Shown: positions 1 to 9,676 of the stretch, in pieces | Layout: each line of letters opens with the position of its first letter | How positions within the stretch are numbered: position 1 is the first letter of the stretch | Assembly (NCBI GenBank): GCA_049999725.1 | Contig: JBNGIS010005829.1 | Coordinates: 1 to 25,430 of the forward strand | Direction: 5' to 3' | Source of the DNA: Haplomitrium mnioides | Taxonomy: Eukaryota > Marchantiophyta > Haplomitriopsida > Calobryales | DNA: 25,430 bases | The notes under the pieces: model-generated | The model's database searches: none | Told to the model about the DNA's origin: nothing | Seen by the model: only the letters and a program-made list of their open reading frames with translations | Position numbers and translations under genes: made by a program

Positions 1-412
1 TGTTATAGGACAACAGTGACACTCCTATATATAGGATGTATGTACAGATAAGAGGGACGGTTTATCCCTCTCATCTACATTGATCAGTACATGAAGGAAG
101 GATTGTGCGGAGCGGCGGTTCTCTACCTCTCTCTCTCTGTGTGACATGCATACCACAACAAAAATAAAATAAAAATTACAAAATACAGAATTTGAACACT
201 AGATAGATGGTGAACTGAAAATAATAATAATAAACTAATTTGAGCGATAAAATATTAAATAATATTAAATAATAAAAAGGTGAGATAGAAAGGATAAATA
301 TTAAACAAACTAATATAATATAATAATAAGTAATAATAATAAAATATAAAGATAATATAATAATAATAAATATTATATAATAATAATATAATAATAAGGA
401 TAATAGAAATAC

Positions 413-458
<46 letters not shown>

Positions 459-760
459 ATATTAATTAATATAAAAATAAATAAAAATAATAAAATAAAT
501 AGAGTAGGCCATATAGGTAAAATTTTTTATCCCCATTCTATCAGATAGGGGAAGTACAATTTTTTATCCCATAATAAATAATATAAAATAATATATAGCA
601 CGGAATTTCTCTCAAACAGGGTGAGGAGAGCACCGTTTCATACCTCTACAGTGATGGGGATGTTGATCAACCATCAAATCATCCCTCATGACCCTCATAG
701 TAAAGTCCAAGGAGAAGCGCTTTGCTCCATATATCATAAATGCCCTCCGATAGATCTAAC
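1..760. other. AT-rich, gene-free left flank
   Basis: No gene is visible. Positions 23-36 form a 14-bp perfect palindrome with a TATA core (TCCTATATATAGGA). Positions 51-57 and 65-71 are a 7-bp inverted repeat. A short CT run lies near 125-142. From about 150 to 600 the sequence is almost pure A/T. The 13-bp string AATTTTTTATCCC occurs twice, at 521-533 and 558-570. The TGTT at position 1 would fit the outer end of a minus-strand LTR, but it coincides with the window edge and cannot be tested. Confidence 0.6.
413..454. repeat. (TAA)n microsatellite
   Basis: A run of about fourteen TAA triplets sits inside a larger AT-rich stretch (about 300-500) with further imperfect TAA/TATA repeats. It is a simple-sequence repeat with no visible role and is likely to be length-polymorphic. 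Confidence 0.9.
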
Positions 761-1460
761 ACGTTTCTTCAAACTCTAGATGCCTCCTTATACTGACTTG
801 ATACTCTTTTCCACCTTTGGGCACCAGGTTGATCAATCCTGGGCACAAATTGCGGTACTAAGCCAAGTAAAGGACAAAATTTCAAAAAATACCGAAAAAA
901 GTCTAGCTGACATAACTCCCCGCTGAATTGTGAAGCGTCCTTGCAAACACCTTCCAATCAGCCCACCTATTTGCTTGTCCTCCTCTCCATGCCATCTTTC
1001 CTGAAGGTTGTTGTGGTTGCTTTGCTTTCTTCAAACTCTTTGTTGATAATGTAGATTACCAACCGGTTGTTCTCCCACCATCTCCATTCGAAGCTTGCCC
1101 CCAGAGGTTTGTCGACTTCTGATTGGTGTCTCCTCCATTCTCTGCCCAATCCTTTTGTTGACTCCAGAATTTCTCCGACAGGTTTCTGCCCCAAGGTTTT
1201 TTTTTATTTTAAAATTTTTTTTAAGGCTTGCTTAAAGTCTCCATCCGAACCCCTGATAATTCTACTTGCTTCAGCCTCTCTCCTGTACCTCCGGCTTGGA
1301 ATTTGTCAGTGGCCCAATCCAAATTGACTCCATTATTTTCTCCATGTAGCAATTGTCGTTGTGAACACCAACAGCGCCTTGCTGCTCTTGCTGGTGGCTA
1401 CCTTTTGCCGCAACCCCCACACACAAAAACACAACAAAACACAACCCCAACCCCCTGATG
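760..1460 (-). pseudogene. Unidentified coding-like trace inside candidate 3' LTR of element A
   Basis: I do not recognise this protein. On the minus strand, open frames at 1519-1271, 1194-967 and 957-769 follow one another with few stops. They read as one degraded polypeptide with a basic, Trp-rich middle part (WRWWENN near residues 38-44 of the 1194-967 frame) and a hydrophobic tail containing FLKFCPLLGLVPQF. A homopolymer-rich stretch at 1197-1225 interrupts it. Its position immediately downstream of the pol gene and polypurine tract of element A places it where the U3 part of that element's 3' LTR should lie. It could be a captured or older coding fragment, or chance. No start codon can be chosen with confidence. 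Confidence 0.25.
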
Positions 1461-1563
1461 TCGGAGCTGCCCTCCAATTTCAAGACTCGTGGAGACAGAG
1501 TGCAACAACAAAAACACACAAAAAACCAAAACTAACACGACGACGCCACCCCGACAAAACATA

Positions 1564-1579
1564 GGCCTTCTTTACTCTC
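1564..1579 (-). other. Candidate polypurine tract of element A
   Basis: On the minus strand a purine-rich run (GAGAGTAAAGAAGG) is followed within a few bases by TGTTTTGTCGGGG, whose TG falls at 1561-1560. A purine tract next to a TG dinucleotide is the expected layout of the plus-strand primer site and the first base of the 3' LTR. Element B has the same layout at 19712-19725. The assignment rests on position and base composition; no matching 5' LTR copy of element A was found to confirm it. Confidence 0.4.
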
Positions 1580-1809
1580 ATGGCTGAAGTCTGCCCTGAG
1601 TACAATCTAGCCACATAAGGAAATAAAAACAGAAAACATTGGACCTCTGCCACTCCACGTATACTCACACCACAAGTAATGCATTTTTTCATTTTTACCG
1701 ACATTGTCACTTACCGAAAAACCCCATGGCAACTCGACTACACACTCCATCACAGAATTACAGCAACGCACCTCACTTCCGTGGACTAGTATCTAGTGAA
1801 ACCCCCACC

Positions 1810-2901
1810 TTAATTCTTCTCCTCCATATAGAAATATTTCTTCAAGTGGTCACTGTGCACCCGATTGTCGATTTGGTCCCATTGTAGTGTGATCAACTCC
1901 ACTGACCCGTTTGGGTGCAATCTTTGAAGAATGTAGGGTCCCATCCACCTTGTGTGTAACTTCCTTGGGAAGTGCATGAATCTGCTATCGTAAATCAGAA
2001 CTAGATCCCTTGTCTTGAGCTCATATGCCTTCAACTTCCGGTCATGTTGGTTCTTACTCAATTGCTGTTGATGTTCTGACTTGTGACTTGCTGTCAGACT
2101 CGCCTCCTCCAGCCATTTTAGGCTTTCCAAACGCTCCCTTCTACTTTCCAGTTCTGCCATTCTTGTTGTGACCAGAACTCGCTCTGTGGGCACCTCAAAT
2201 TCCACTGGTACTAAGGAATGCTGACCAAAAACCAGAAAATATGGGTTGTGTCATGTGGTCGTTTTATAAGCCTGGTTGTAAGCATGGACAGCTGTGAGAA
2301 GCTTGAGGTCCCAGTTAGTTTTATTGGCAGCTACAGTTCTGTTCAAGGTTTTGCCAGTGATTCCATTAGCCCACTTGGTTAAGCCATTCGCTTGTGGGTG
2401 ATAGGCTGTCGTTTGTCGGAGTTTGACCAGGTACTGAGAGGTTAGTTCCCTGATCACCTGGTTCAGGAAATGAGTTCCCTGATCACTCACCAGCTCTAGT
2501 GGTGCTCTAAACCTGGTGAAAATCTGCTCGTACAGAAATCTGGCCACAGTGTGGGCATCATCCTTTCGAGTAGCCCTCGCTTCCACCCATTTGGTCGCAT
2601 AGTCGGTTGACAGCAATATATACCTATTTCCCCTTCTGGTTGTGGGCGATATTGGGCCAATAAAGTCAATGCCCCACTTCTCAAATGGGGTTAGGGCTAA
2701 GATAGGAATCAAAGGATGATGAGAGGATGGGGTTGGCCTACCGGACCGTTGACAAGGATCGCACCTTTTAACAAAGAAATGTGTGTCTCGATGCATAGTT
2801 GGCCACCAGTACTTGGCTGCCAGAATTTTCTTCAAGGTAGTGTCCATGGCAAAGTGTCCTCCATCCTCGCCTTCATGCATGGCCCTCATGACGACATTGG
2901 C
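1810..2901 (-). pseudogene. Integrase of element A (broken)
   Basis: This is the retroviral-type integrase, which inserts the cDNA copy into host chromosomes. The zinc-binding HHCC module is visible: His at residues 5 and 12 and the CDPC pair at residues 43-46 of the 2889-2251 frame. The core has Asp in WGIDFIGP and Asp in LVSDQGTHF. The third acidic residue, expected in a GLTE-type motif, reads Lys (codon AAG at 2376-2374). A TGA near 2250-2206 separates the core from the C-terminal part. That part (2205-1810) carries a GPY/F module (RWMGPYILQRL) and ends shortly after it, with no chromodomain. The equivalent in element B is 18344-19431. A stop and the Lys substitution make it non-functional. 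Confidence 0.88.
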
Positions 2902-3639
2902 CTAGTCCTTCTCTAAACATCGTTGCACTTGCCCATCCAAGCCCGATTTGTGAAGAATCCCTTTAATTAGGAGGTAGGGTCTCACCTTCCTCAAGAATAC
3001 ATCAGCTGCCTCTTGAGACCACTCCTTGGGTAAGTGGGCGGTCAGCAAAAAACTGATGATCTCCTCGTAATCTTTCAGTCTTCCTTCTCTTATATTGAAA
3101 AAGTCTTTGTCGAGAAATTGATCATCTACTAGTTTTTCGCCTACTGGTCCACCTATCCTCAAAAAGTAGTCGAAATTGCGGTGCTGCTTTCCAAGTTTGA
3201 TCCTCACCTTGTAATTGAATTCCTGTAATAATAGCATCCATCGAGCTGCCCGTCCGGTTAGATCAGGTTTGTTCACCATGTATTTGGTCACATTGTGGTC
3301 GGTGTGAAAAACCACTTTGTAATGTAGAAGGTAGTGCCGAAATTTTTTGAGCGCATATATTATCCCCAACACTTCTCTATTTGTGGAAGAATAATTTTTT
3401 TCAGCTGGTACCAACAGCCTACTAGCAAAATAAATGCGTGGTCTCTCTCTTGGTTGTCCAATTGACTCAAGATTGCACCAATGCAAAAACCTGATATGTC
3501 GACCATTACGTGAAATTCAGTCGACCAGTTTGGTGGCAGCAACATAGGTACACTGGCCAGCCTCTTTTTCAGTTCATTGAAGCTGGACAGCCTTGCTTTG
3601 GTAGGGTCAAAGTCACTCCCTTTCTTGACCATGTCCGTG
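2902..3639 (-). pseudogene. RNase H and connection domain of element A (broken)
   Basis: RNase H removes the RNA strand of the RNA-DNA hybrid during reverse transcription. The domain opens around FHVMVDISGF (first catalytic Asp, in the 3695-3360 frame), continues with ASRLLVPAEKNYSSTNREVL (Glu-bearing helix) and FHTDHNVTKY (third acidic residue), and ends near NFDYFLR. Two frames are involved (3695-3360 and 3486-2902), with a shift in the overlap near 3450. The stretch 3190-2902 (about 95 residues) is the RNase H-integrase linker, alignable to element B around 18080-18343. A stop follows at the left edge before the integrase frame. There is no second (archaeal-type) RNase H here. Confidence 0.85.
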
Positions 3640-4530
3640 AATGGAGAGCTACCAAGGCAAATTGAGGTATGAACCTCCGATAATAACCCACACACCCTAG
3701 AAATCCTTGTACTTGCTGGAGGTTACTTGGAAATGCCACTCCCATCCATATCTTCACCTTCTCTTGATCTACCTCAATCTCCCTTGCTGAAATCCGTTGG
3801 CCCAACAAGATTCCTTCCCTCACTACAATAAAACACTTACCGGGGTGCAGTTTAAGTCCTGTGTACCGACACCTCTGAAATGTCAATCTCAGATTTTCGA
3901 GGTGGTCCTCTACCTTCCCATAGACCACAAAATCATCGATGAAGATTTCCAGAAACTTCTGGAGGTAGTCATGAAACATATTCATCATTAACCGTTGGAA
4001 TGTTCCCGGTGCATTACACAACCTGAAAGGCATTCTCCGAAAGGCGAATACCCCTCATTTTGTCGTGAAAGTTGTCTTCAATTGATCCTCCTGTTTGATC
4101 CATACCTGGTTGTAGCCATAGTAGCCATCCATGAAGCTATAAGCTTCCTGGCCTGCAACTAAATCCAGCACCTTTTGTCGTGAAAGGTAAAGGATAATGA
4201 TCCTTCTTGGTGGCGAGATTAAGTTTTCGGTAATCATAGCAAATATGTACCTTAGGTTTTCCATCCAGGCCTGGTTTCTTAGGGACTACCACCACTGGTG
4301 AGACCCATTTGCTATTGACGACAGGGTATATAAATCTTGCTTCCAATAGTTTGTCTACCTCCTCCTTCACCAACACTGACATTTTCGGATTCAATTGGTA
4401 TTGTCTTTGTCTTACTAGGATGGCTAAGGGTTCCAAGTTGATACGGCATTCCCCAAATTCTCTAGGCACTCCTCTTAGATCTGAATGATGCTATGCAAAC
4501 ACATCCTGAAAATTTCCCAAGTCTTGTGTC
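3640..4530 (-). pseudogene. Reverse transcriptase of element A (broken)
   Basis: The RT fingers and palm are recognisable. The N-terminal part (4469-4137 frame) has SKWVSPVVVVPKK and a YDYRKLN block. The middle part (4264-4055) has the YSFMDGYYGYNQ block, whose first catalytic Asp is in FMDGY. The 4033-3569 frame has MPFRLCNAPGTFQ, the catalytic FIDDF motif (Asp-Asp codons at 3937-3932) and GFLGCVGYYRRFIPQF. A frameshift lies near 4190. An in-frame TGA falls between 4055 and 4033, where the related element B reads Trp. Another shift occurs near 3640. The catalytic Asp pair is preserved, unlike in element B, but the chain is interrupted. Confidence 0.9.
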
Positions 4531-5029
4531 AAGGTGAACTCATCGGTGGTGGTTAGGCCGAATCCTACTTGGAAGGCCTTCCTTGCTTTGGTTGTTACGG
4601 TTCTATACAGATCTGAGCTTATGGGCTCTGGGCTTCCCCTCGATGGAAGGTCTGCCCCTGGTTCCAGCACTGCCAATTGCTGCCCACATTGTTGGACTTT
4701 GTGTTGGCTCTTTTCATTCTCCGGTTCATCCCTCTCACTAGTTATCGGTATTTTTCCTGAATGCTCAAGTTGGGTCAACTCCTTGCTGAATTCAGGTTTA
4801 TCAGCTTCAATTTCCTGGGCTGCAACATGGTATATAGGGATTTCCAGAGCTGCTGCCTTGTCTAGAAGTTCCTCCTCCATGACTTGATGCAGGTATTGCA
4901 CCCAAAATGTCCCTTCCTTGTCTGAATTATCGTCCATGGTCCACTTCGTGTCATAGGGCTGGTCTGAACTTGTTTCCCCTTGGTGTTTGGGGCTGCCATA
5001 GTGCACCACACTATAGGGCTGTCCAAACC
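4531..5029 (-). pseudogene. Protease-RT linker of element A
   Basis: An open stretch of about 165 codons lies between the protease and the first RT block, in the same frame as the start of RT (the open frame is 5048-4491). It is acidic and rich in Glu, Gln and Ser, with no domain that I recognise. Its C-terminal end (LGNFQDVFA) is the conserved approach to the RT fingers. Element B preserves a counterpart for the last part only (about 16620-16760); further upstream B is replaced by unrelated DNA. Linkers of this kind are usual in plant Ty3/gypsy polyproteins. No stop interrupts it, so this is one of the least damaged parts of element A. Confidence 0.6.
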
Positions 5030-5458
5030 TCAAGGTCTTCGTGCCCAATCGTGAGTCACTTTGGCCTCGTATAGCCAGGGTCTCCCGATCAACACAGAAT
5101 AAGGCAAAGTGTTGGTTGGCCTCATAACTAGATCGTTCAGGGCAAAATCCACGCCCCCAATACAGGTTGGGATGTTTGTTAGAGCGCCCAATGGCTTGAC
5201 TCTTGACCCATCCGCCAATCTCATGATTCTGGCAGTTGGTTCAAAGGTTTTGTACTTTAATTTGTGGGTTGTGTCCTCAACCATTATGTTCACTCCAGCT
5301 CCCTCGTCAACTGGTACAAGCGTCAAAGTGCAGCCAACAATGTGAATGTCAATTTCTGGTGCTCCTCGGTCCTCGTCGGCTGGGGTTCCTACGAGGGGTA
5401 ACTTTTGCCTGCGCCTAGTTCCCATCATCAACTCCCTCAATTGGCATCGGTACACCAT
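5030..5458 (-). pseudogene. Aspartic protease of element A
   Basis: This is a retropepsin-like protease that would cut the Gag-Pol polyprotein. The active-site motif reads VDEGAGVNIM, with Glu where Thr, Ser or Gly is more usual between the catalytic Asp and Gly. The flap and C-terminal half include MRLADGSRVKPLG and the closing SVLIGRPWLYEA motif typical of this fold in Ty3/gypsy elements. The first residues (YRCQLRELM) align with the end of the surviving gag part of element B at about 13591-13620, so the protease directly follows the gag coiled-coil region. The frame (5458 to 5030) is uninterrupted, then overlaps the next frame at 5048-5030. It could have been active before the flanking frames decayed. 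Confidence 0.75.
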
Positions 5459-7246
5459 ACTGTCCCTGATTAGCTAACCTACAGTTGCTGTGACCGGGCA
5501 GTTCCTCACGTCACATTGAATGTTGTAAGATAGAATTGCTACCGCCCCATCTTGCTCTTTTCTAATCAATGGCTCTGCTAGCTTTTACAGATCTCGCAAG
5601 GTCTAATCTGCCGCCTCCTTGGCCTCTGCAGCTTTCAGGGCTTCCAGTTGCCTTTCGACACTCTCCTCTTGTTGGGGGTAAAACAATTTCGGGTGATTTC
5701 ATTGAAAATCAAAATCTTGATCGGTTGGGATTCTGGTCAATGGATCTGTCTTTGCCCCCCCCCCCCCCCCCCCCCTCTCTTCTTGTTGGACTGGTCCCTC
5801 TCTGGCTTTCTTCCTGGCCCCCCTTGTTGTCACCTTAAAGCAGTCCTCTACAAGTGTTGCCTCCCATCTAGGAAAATCGGTAGAGTGTTCCCACTCTGGT
5901 GCACACATTGCACATTTGTGGTGGATGTTTCAGCCCCTTGGCCAGCAAGTGGTTCAGGCCATATGTTCACATGGCAATAGAGTGTCGTGTGCCCCTCCTT
6001 CTTGCAGGTAGTACAAAGTTTTGTTGGCATCCCCCACCCTTGTTTCCTTGGTTCGGGGCAATTCGGCAATATGTGACTGGGTTGGCCACAATTCCAACAT
6101 ACCATGATTCACGTGTGGGCTGCCCTCTCCCCTGTATTATTTTCTGGCCTGGGCTGAGCCCATGTGGTCTGCTGGTTCAGTCTAGGGGCCAGTGGCCTGC
6201 CCATCATCGTTCGGGGATTGGAAGCTATTTGGTACACATTTTCGGGTGGTTCCTCAGGTACGAATTCCACCTCTTCTCGAACATATTCTGGTTCCTCTCT
6301 AATATATTGGACAGTGGAGGCTTCCAGGGGGCATTCATGGTTAGCATGCTTGTGCTTACCACATCTCACACACCACACATGCGCTCTCGTGGAGCTTACT
6401 TTTTTGCCTTCAGCTTTCAGCCCGGCAAATTGGATGGATAAGGCTTCTAAAATTTGGTTCATATCTTCCATTGGGTCAACTGCTGGTTTCTTCTTGGGAA
6501 TTATAGCAAGGTTCAGGGTTCCCTTATCCACTCTTTTTGTGCTTTCAATGTTTTTCGCCTTTCTTCTTTTTATGCGACTTCTTTTTCTTACGTCGCTCAT
6601 CATCAGAACTCTCCTCTGAGCTCTCACTTTCGGATTCTGAGGAAGAAGAACTTTCAGAATCAAAATCGCTGTCATTCTCATTGGATGACGATCCTGATCC
6701 ATAATTAATTTTAGTCTTCTTCTTGGCGCTCACTACCACTGCTCGAATGAAGGAATGGGACAGCGCCACCGCGTCTTCCAAGGTGGGTGGGTTATTCTGC
6801 CTTACCCACGCCCCTACTTGCCTTGGCAGGGCTGAAACAAACCAGGAGCACAGCTAGCCATTTTTAGGAGTAGGATTTAGTTGCCTCGCCAACCGCTGGA
6901 ATCACTGCAGGAATTTCCTTAGTGATTCTTTCTTCTTCATTGAAAGTTGGCCAATTTTAATGAGAGCTTCGTCCCCTCCTCCCAATTTTCTGAAATCTTT
7001 CAAGAACAGAGGTTTAAATAGGTCGCAATTATCTTGGACAGCGTCCGGTAGTCCCAGGTACCAAGGCCCTGCTTCCCCCTTCAGCACACCAGGGAGTATG
7101 GTTGTCATAATGGCCCTTTTGCCATTCGCCTTTGCCGTCCCTTCAAATTCGACGATCCAATCATCTGGATCTTCTTTGGTGGTGCCTCAGAATGGGACAT
7201 ATTGGCACCTGGCCCTTTGAACAGTATACCCATTCAAGCCGTCCAT
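5459..7246 (-). pseudogene. gag of element A (capsid, nucleocapsid; broken)
   Basis: Gag builds the virus-like particle and packages the element RNA. The start at 7246 was chosen because MDGLNG there aligns with MANIGH at the gag start of element B. The capsid part (7246-6545 frame) includes EDPDDWIVEFEGTA and ILPGVLKGEAGPWY. It is broken by TGA at 7189-7187, by another TGA just after KKESLRKFLQ near 6900, and by a TAG. Next come a Ser/Glu/Asp tract and a Lys-rich tract, then a frame change near 6600. The nucleocapsid has three CCHC knuckles: CVRCGKHKHANHEC, CWNCGQPSHILPNC and CTTCKKEGHTTLYC. Another frameshift (about 5900), a homopolymer (5755-5775) and stops precede a coiled-coil-like segment that leads into the protease. 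Confidence 0.85.
5755..5775. repeat. C21 homopolymer inside gag of element A
   Basis: Twenty-one consecutive C on the plus strand, read as a Gly run on the coding minus strand. Element B has a Lys/Arg-rich stretch at the corresponding place and no homopolymer. The tract arose by slippage after the copies diverged, or is a sequencing or assembly length error; its exact length is unreliable. Confidence 0.9.
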
Positions 7247-7938
7247 GATATTAGGACAACGAGAATTCTGGTCTCAAATTTTTTTCTTTTCAGAGTTTCG
7301 AATTCCAAGTTGCAGTGGATGTTTTACTCAAAAAGACAAGTTCGGTGGCTCCCCCTATTTTTGGTCCTTCAAGGCAACAACCTTACTGGAATTTTGACAA
7401 GCATATCCCTTTGTGGTTGCCAAAAATTTTATGTCGGCCCTGCCATTGGGGTGCTATGCTGAAAACACAACCCCACGTTGTCGCAAGCGTCGAAACAAGG
7501 GTTTTTTTGGATGCTTGTTGTAGGAGGGACCGACACTTTGTCAATTTGAGCATTTTAGGAGGGTGCTGGGCTGGTTTTGGTTCAGGTTTGGGCACCCCTC
7601 CTTGGTTTCCAAATCACTTGCAATTGGTTCAGGCCTAAATAGAGTTTTGGAATTACCAAAATTGAGTTTTGGCTCTACTTTATTCTTTCTCAACACCTAG
7701 TGGAGGTGGCTGGTCTTCGGAGTACAAAGGTACAGTTTTGCCCTCTAATTGGAACAAGGTCAAGCTTTGTACTTACAGAGTTCCAAGAACTGAAACCTAT
7801 CCCTATCCCTCACTCCTACTTGCTCCTATGCTGAAATTGAATTACCGAAAAACAGAGTTATGAACTATACTAATAAATGACAACAGATTTTCTCCAACAA
7901 AATTCTGAATATTTTCACAAGCCCTTCCTAAATGTATC
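7247..7938 (-). other. Presumed 5' untranslated leader of element A
   Basis: About 690 bases upstream of the element A gag start, ending at the edge of element B. One short minus frame (7595-7383) is open but its codons do not align with anything in element B, so I do not call a gene. A primer binding site complementary to the initiator tRNA-Met 3' end was looked for and not found. The right end (gtatc, 7934-7938) abuts TGTCGGCC, the first bases of element B. Confidence 0.4.
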
Positions 7939-7994
7939 TGTCGGCCGGGTGTTTTTGTATTTTTTCTAAATTTTGTCATTATTGAGCTTCAAGT

Positions 7995-8740
7995 TTGGTC
8001 TATTGTTTCAGTTTATATTATTTTATTATATTTTATTATGTTTTCTTTGTATATTATTATTATTCTATCCTTCCCCTCTCTTCCCTCTCTCCCCTTTCTT
8101 CTCATCTTCTTATCTCCCCCTTCTCTTTTCCCTTTTTTCCCTTTGTTGTCACGGATCATGCACTTCAAGGGAGGAGCCAGGCGGAATCAAGAGGAGCCAG
8201 ATGCAAGGGGAATGCAAGCAGTGTGGCGCACATGAACTTGCAACAAATCCAAATGAAAGGAGGGAGATCACAAATAAGAAGGGCTGAGTGAGCGAGAAAG
8301 AGGGAGAGGAATTTCATATGCTAAGGAGGAATGCGAGCAGCTGGGAGGATTGCAAAATGAAACTGAGCGCAAAGGGAGAGGCTGGCCGAGTAAGGCAAGG
8401 ATTTATGCTGAAGATTGGATCAAGGGGAGAAAATTGAGGCTGGGTAGATCGTAGATGAGGGAGTTGGCAGAATGCAAGCGGATCAATCCAGGAGATGCAT
8501 GAAGGCTATAAATCCAGCGAGGACGCGAGTAGGGAGGGAGGAGACCAGAAAGGATTCAAGGAGGAGAGATGTGTCGCAGAAGATTCGCAACATAGATTTG
8601 TCACAGCGGGGTCGCCACAGCAAGGAGAATTTGCCAGAAGGAGGGCATTGTGCAAACGGATTTGAAATTACGACAAAAAAGGAATAGCGCAAAGGGAGGT
8701 TGGAAGGAGTTGAGAGGGAGGCAGCTGCACTAAGGATGTG
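7995..8740 (+). repeat. CT-rich to GA-rich switch inside 5' LTR
   Basis: The plus strand is T/CT-rich from about 8000 to 8155, then turns abruptly GA-rich after TTTGTTGTCACGGATCATGC (8141-8160) and stays so to about 8740. Open frames here are compositional artefacts. This block is absent from the 3' LTR, so it was either inserted in the 5' copy or deleted from the 3' copy. A similar switch, reversed, is seen at the right end of the window (25430 leftward, around TTGTTGTCATCG read on the minus strand). This may be a family-specific U3 or promoter-proximal segment; that is inference. Confidence 0.55.
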
Positions 8741-9640
8741 GGCACGACGGACATCGAAAATAGACACTTCAAACGTAGGGAGTCTGAGAGAACCTTTGGA
8801 AACATGACAGCCTTGGACGAGTCCGAGAGAAACTTTGGAGATGTGGCAGCCTGGGAGGAGTTTGTGGGATACATCGGAAGGTACAACTTTGGAGGAGTCT
8901 GCGGGATACATTGAAAGGAGGTCAACCTCGGAACTAGGCAGTCTAATATGGTGGTCCAACTTCCACCTTGCGGGCGGCGGTGGACGACATAACTTCGGAG
9001 ATGTGGCGACTTTGGGGGAGTCCGTGGGAAGTTTTTGAGACATGGCAGCCTTGGAGGAGTCTGCGAGTTACATCAGAAGGTACAACTTTGAAGGGGTCCA
9101 CGGAAGACATTGGAAGGCAGTCAACTTCGGAAAACCAGGTCAAGGCGGTGGTCCAACTTCCACCTTGCGGGCAGCGGCGGACGGCGGAACTTCGTAAACG
9201 TGGCAGCCTTAGAGGGATCCATGGGTTTTATAAAAAAGTACAACTTCAGAGGGGTCCACGGAAGACATCGGAAGGCAGTCAACTTCGGAAAACCAGGTCA
9301 GCGCAGCGGTCCAAGATCCACATTGAGGGCAACGGCGGATGGCGGAACTTTGTAGACATGGTAGCCTTGGAGGGATCCGCCGGTTACATCGGAAGGTACA
9401 ACTTCATAGGAGTCTGTGCGATTCATCGGAAGGAGGTCAACTTTGCATTCGTAAGTCAACTTTGGAAATCCAGGTCAGTGGCGGTCTAACTTCCACCTTG
9501 CGGGCGGCGGCGGACGGCGGAACTTCAGAGACGTGGCAGCCTTGGAGGAGTCTGAGACAACATCGGAAACGTGGCAGCTTGGGAGCAGTCCGAGATAACA
9601 TTGGAAACATGGCAGCTTGGGAGCAGTCCGAGGGAAATTA
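8740..9640 (+). repeat. Two-level tandem repeat array in 5' LTR
   Basis: Higher-order units start with GTACAACTT at 8881, 9080, 9238 and 9396 (spacing 199, 158 and 158 bp). Each contains CCACCTTGCGGGC-type and GGCGGAACTTC-type blocks (the 9238 unit in variant form). A shorter 38/39-bp module with core A(C/T)(G/A)TGGCAGCCTTGGAG recurs at 8802, 8841, 9001, 9040, 9198, 9356, 9531, 9569 and 9607; spacings of 38-39 bp occur at 8802/8841, 9001/9040 and 9531/9569/9607. The 3' LTR has only two large units. Copy-number change by unequal exchange or replication slippage is the simplest explanation. Confidence 0.85.
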
Positions 9641-9676
9641 CAGATCAGCCCGTGGAATACGTCGGGCAGTTAATCT

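Larger units (their letters stand above)
1561..7938 (-). mobile_element. Element A: degenerate Ty3/gypsy LTR retrotransposon
   Basis: The minus strand reads leader, gag, protease, RT, RNase H, integrase, and then a candidate polypurine tract. This order, with integrase after RNase H, defines Ty3/gypsy rather than copia elements. The coding part runs from 7246 to 1810. The reading frame changes at least five times and there are several in-frame stops, so no functional polyprotein is made. No chromodomain follows the integrase. The 5' LTR is not recognisable: element B begins at 7939, directly next to the presumed 5' leader of element A, so A is either 5'-truncated or was interrupted by B. A is clearly related to B (Gag and Pol align along most of their length) but the two are well diverged. 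Confidence 0.85.

Noticed and set aside
1-40. Window start TGTT as the exact end of the element A 3' LTR
   Set aside because: It coincides with the window edge and no second LTR copy was found, so the border cannot be supported.
413-454. Regular short repeats that could suggest a CRISPR-like array
   Set aside because: They are a (TAA)n microsatellite without spacers, in eukaryotic repeat DNA.
4534-4887. Plus-strand 117-codon frame opposite the protease-RT linker of element A
   Set aside because: It is a shadow of the minus-strand pol frame, which aligns with element B.
7973-8291. Overlapping plus-strand frames rich in Phe, Leu and Ser that look like membrane proteins
   Set aside because: They lie in the T/CT-rich part of the LTR; all three frames are open because of composition, and no counterpart exists in the 3' LTR.
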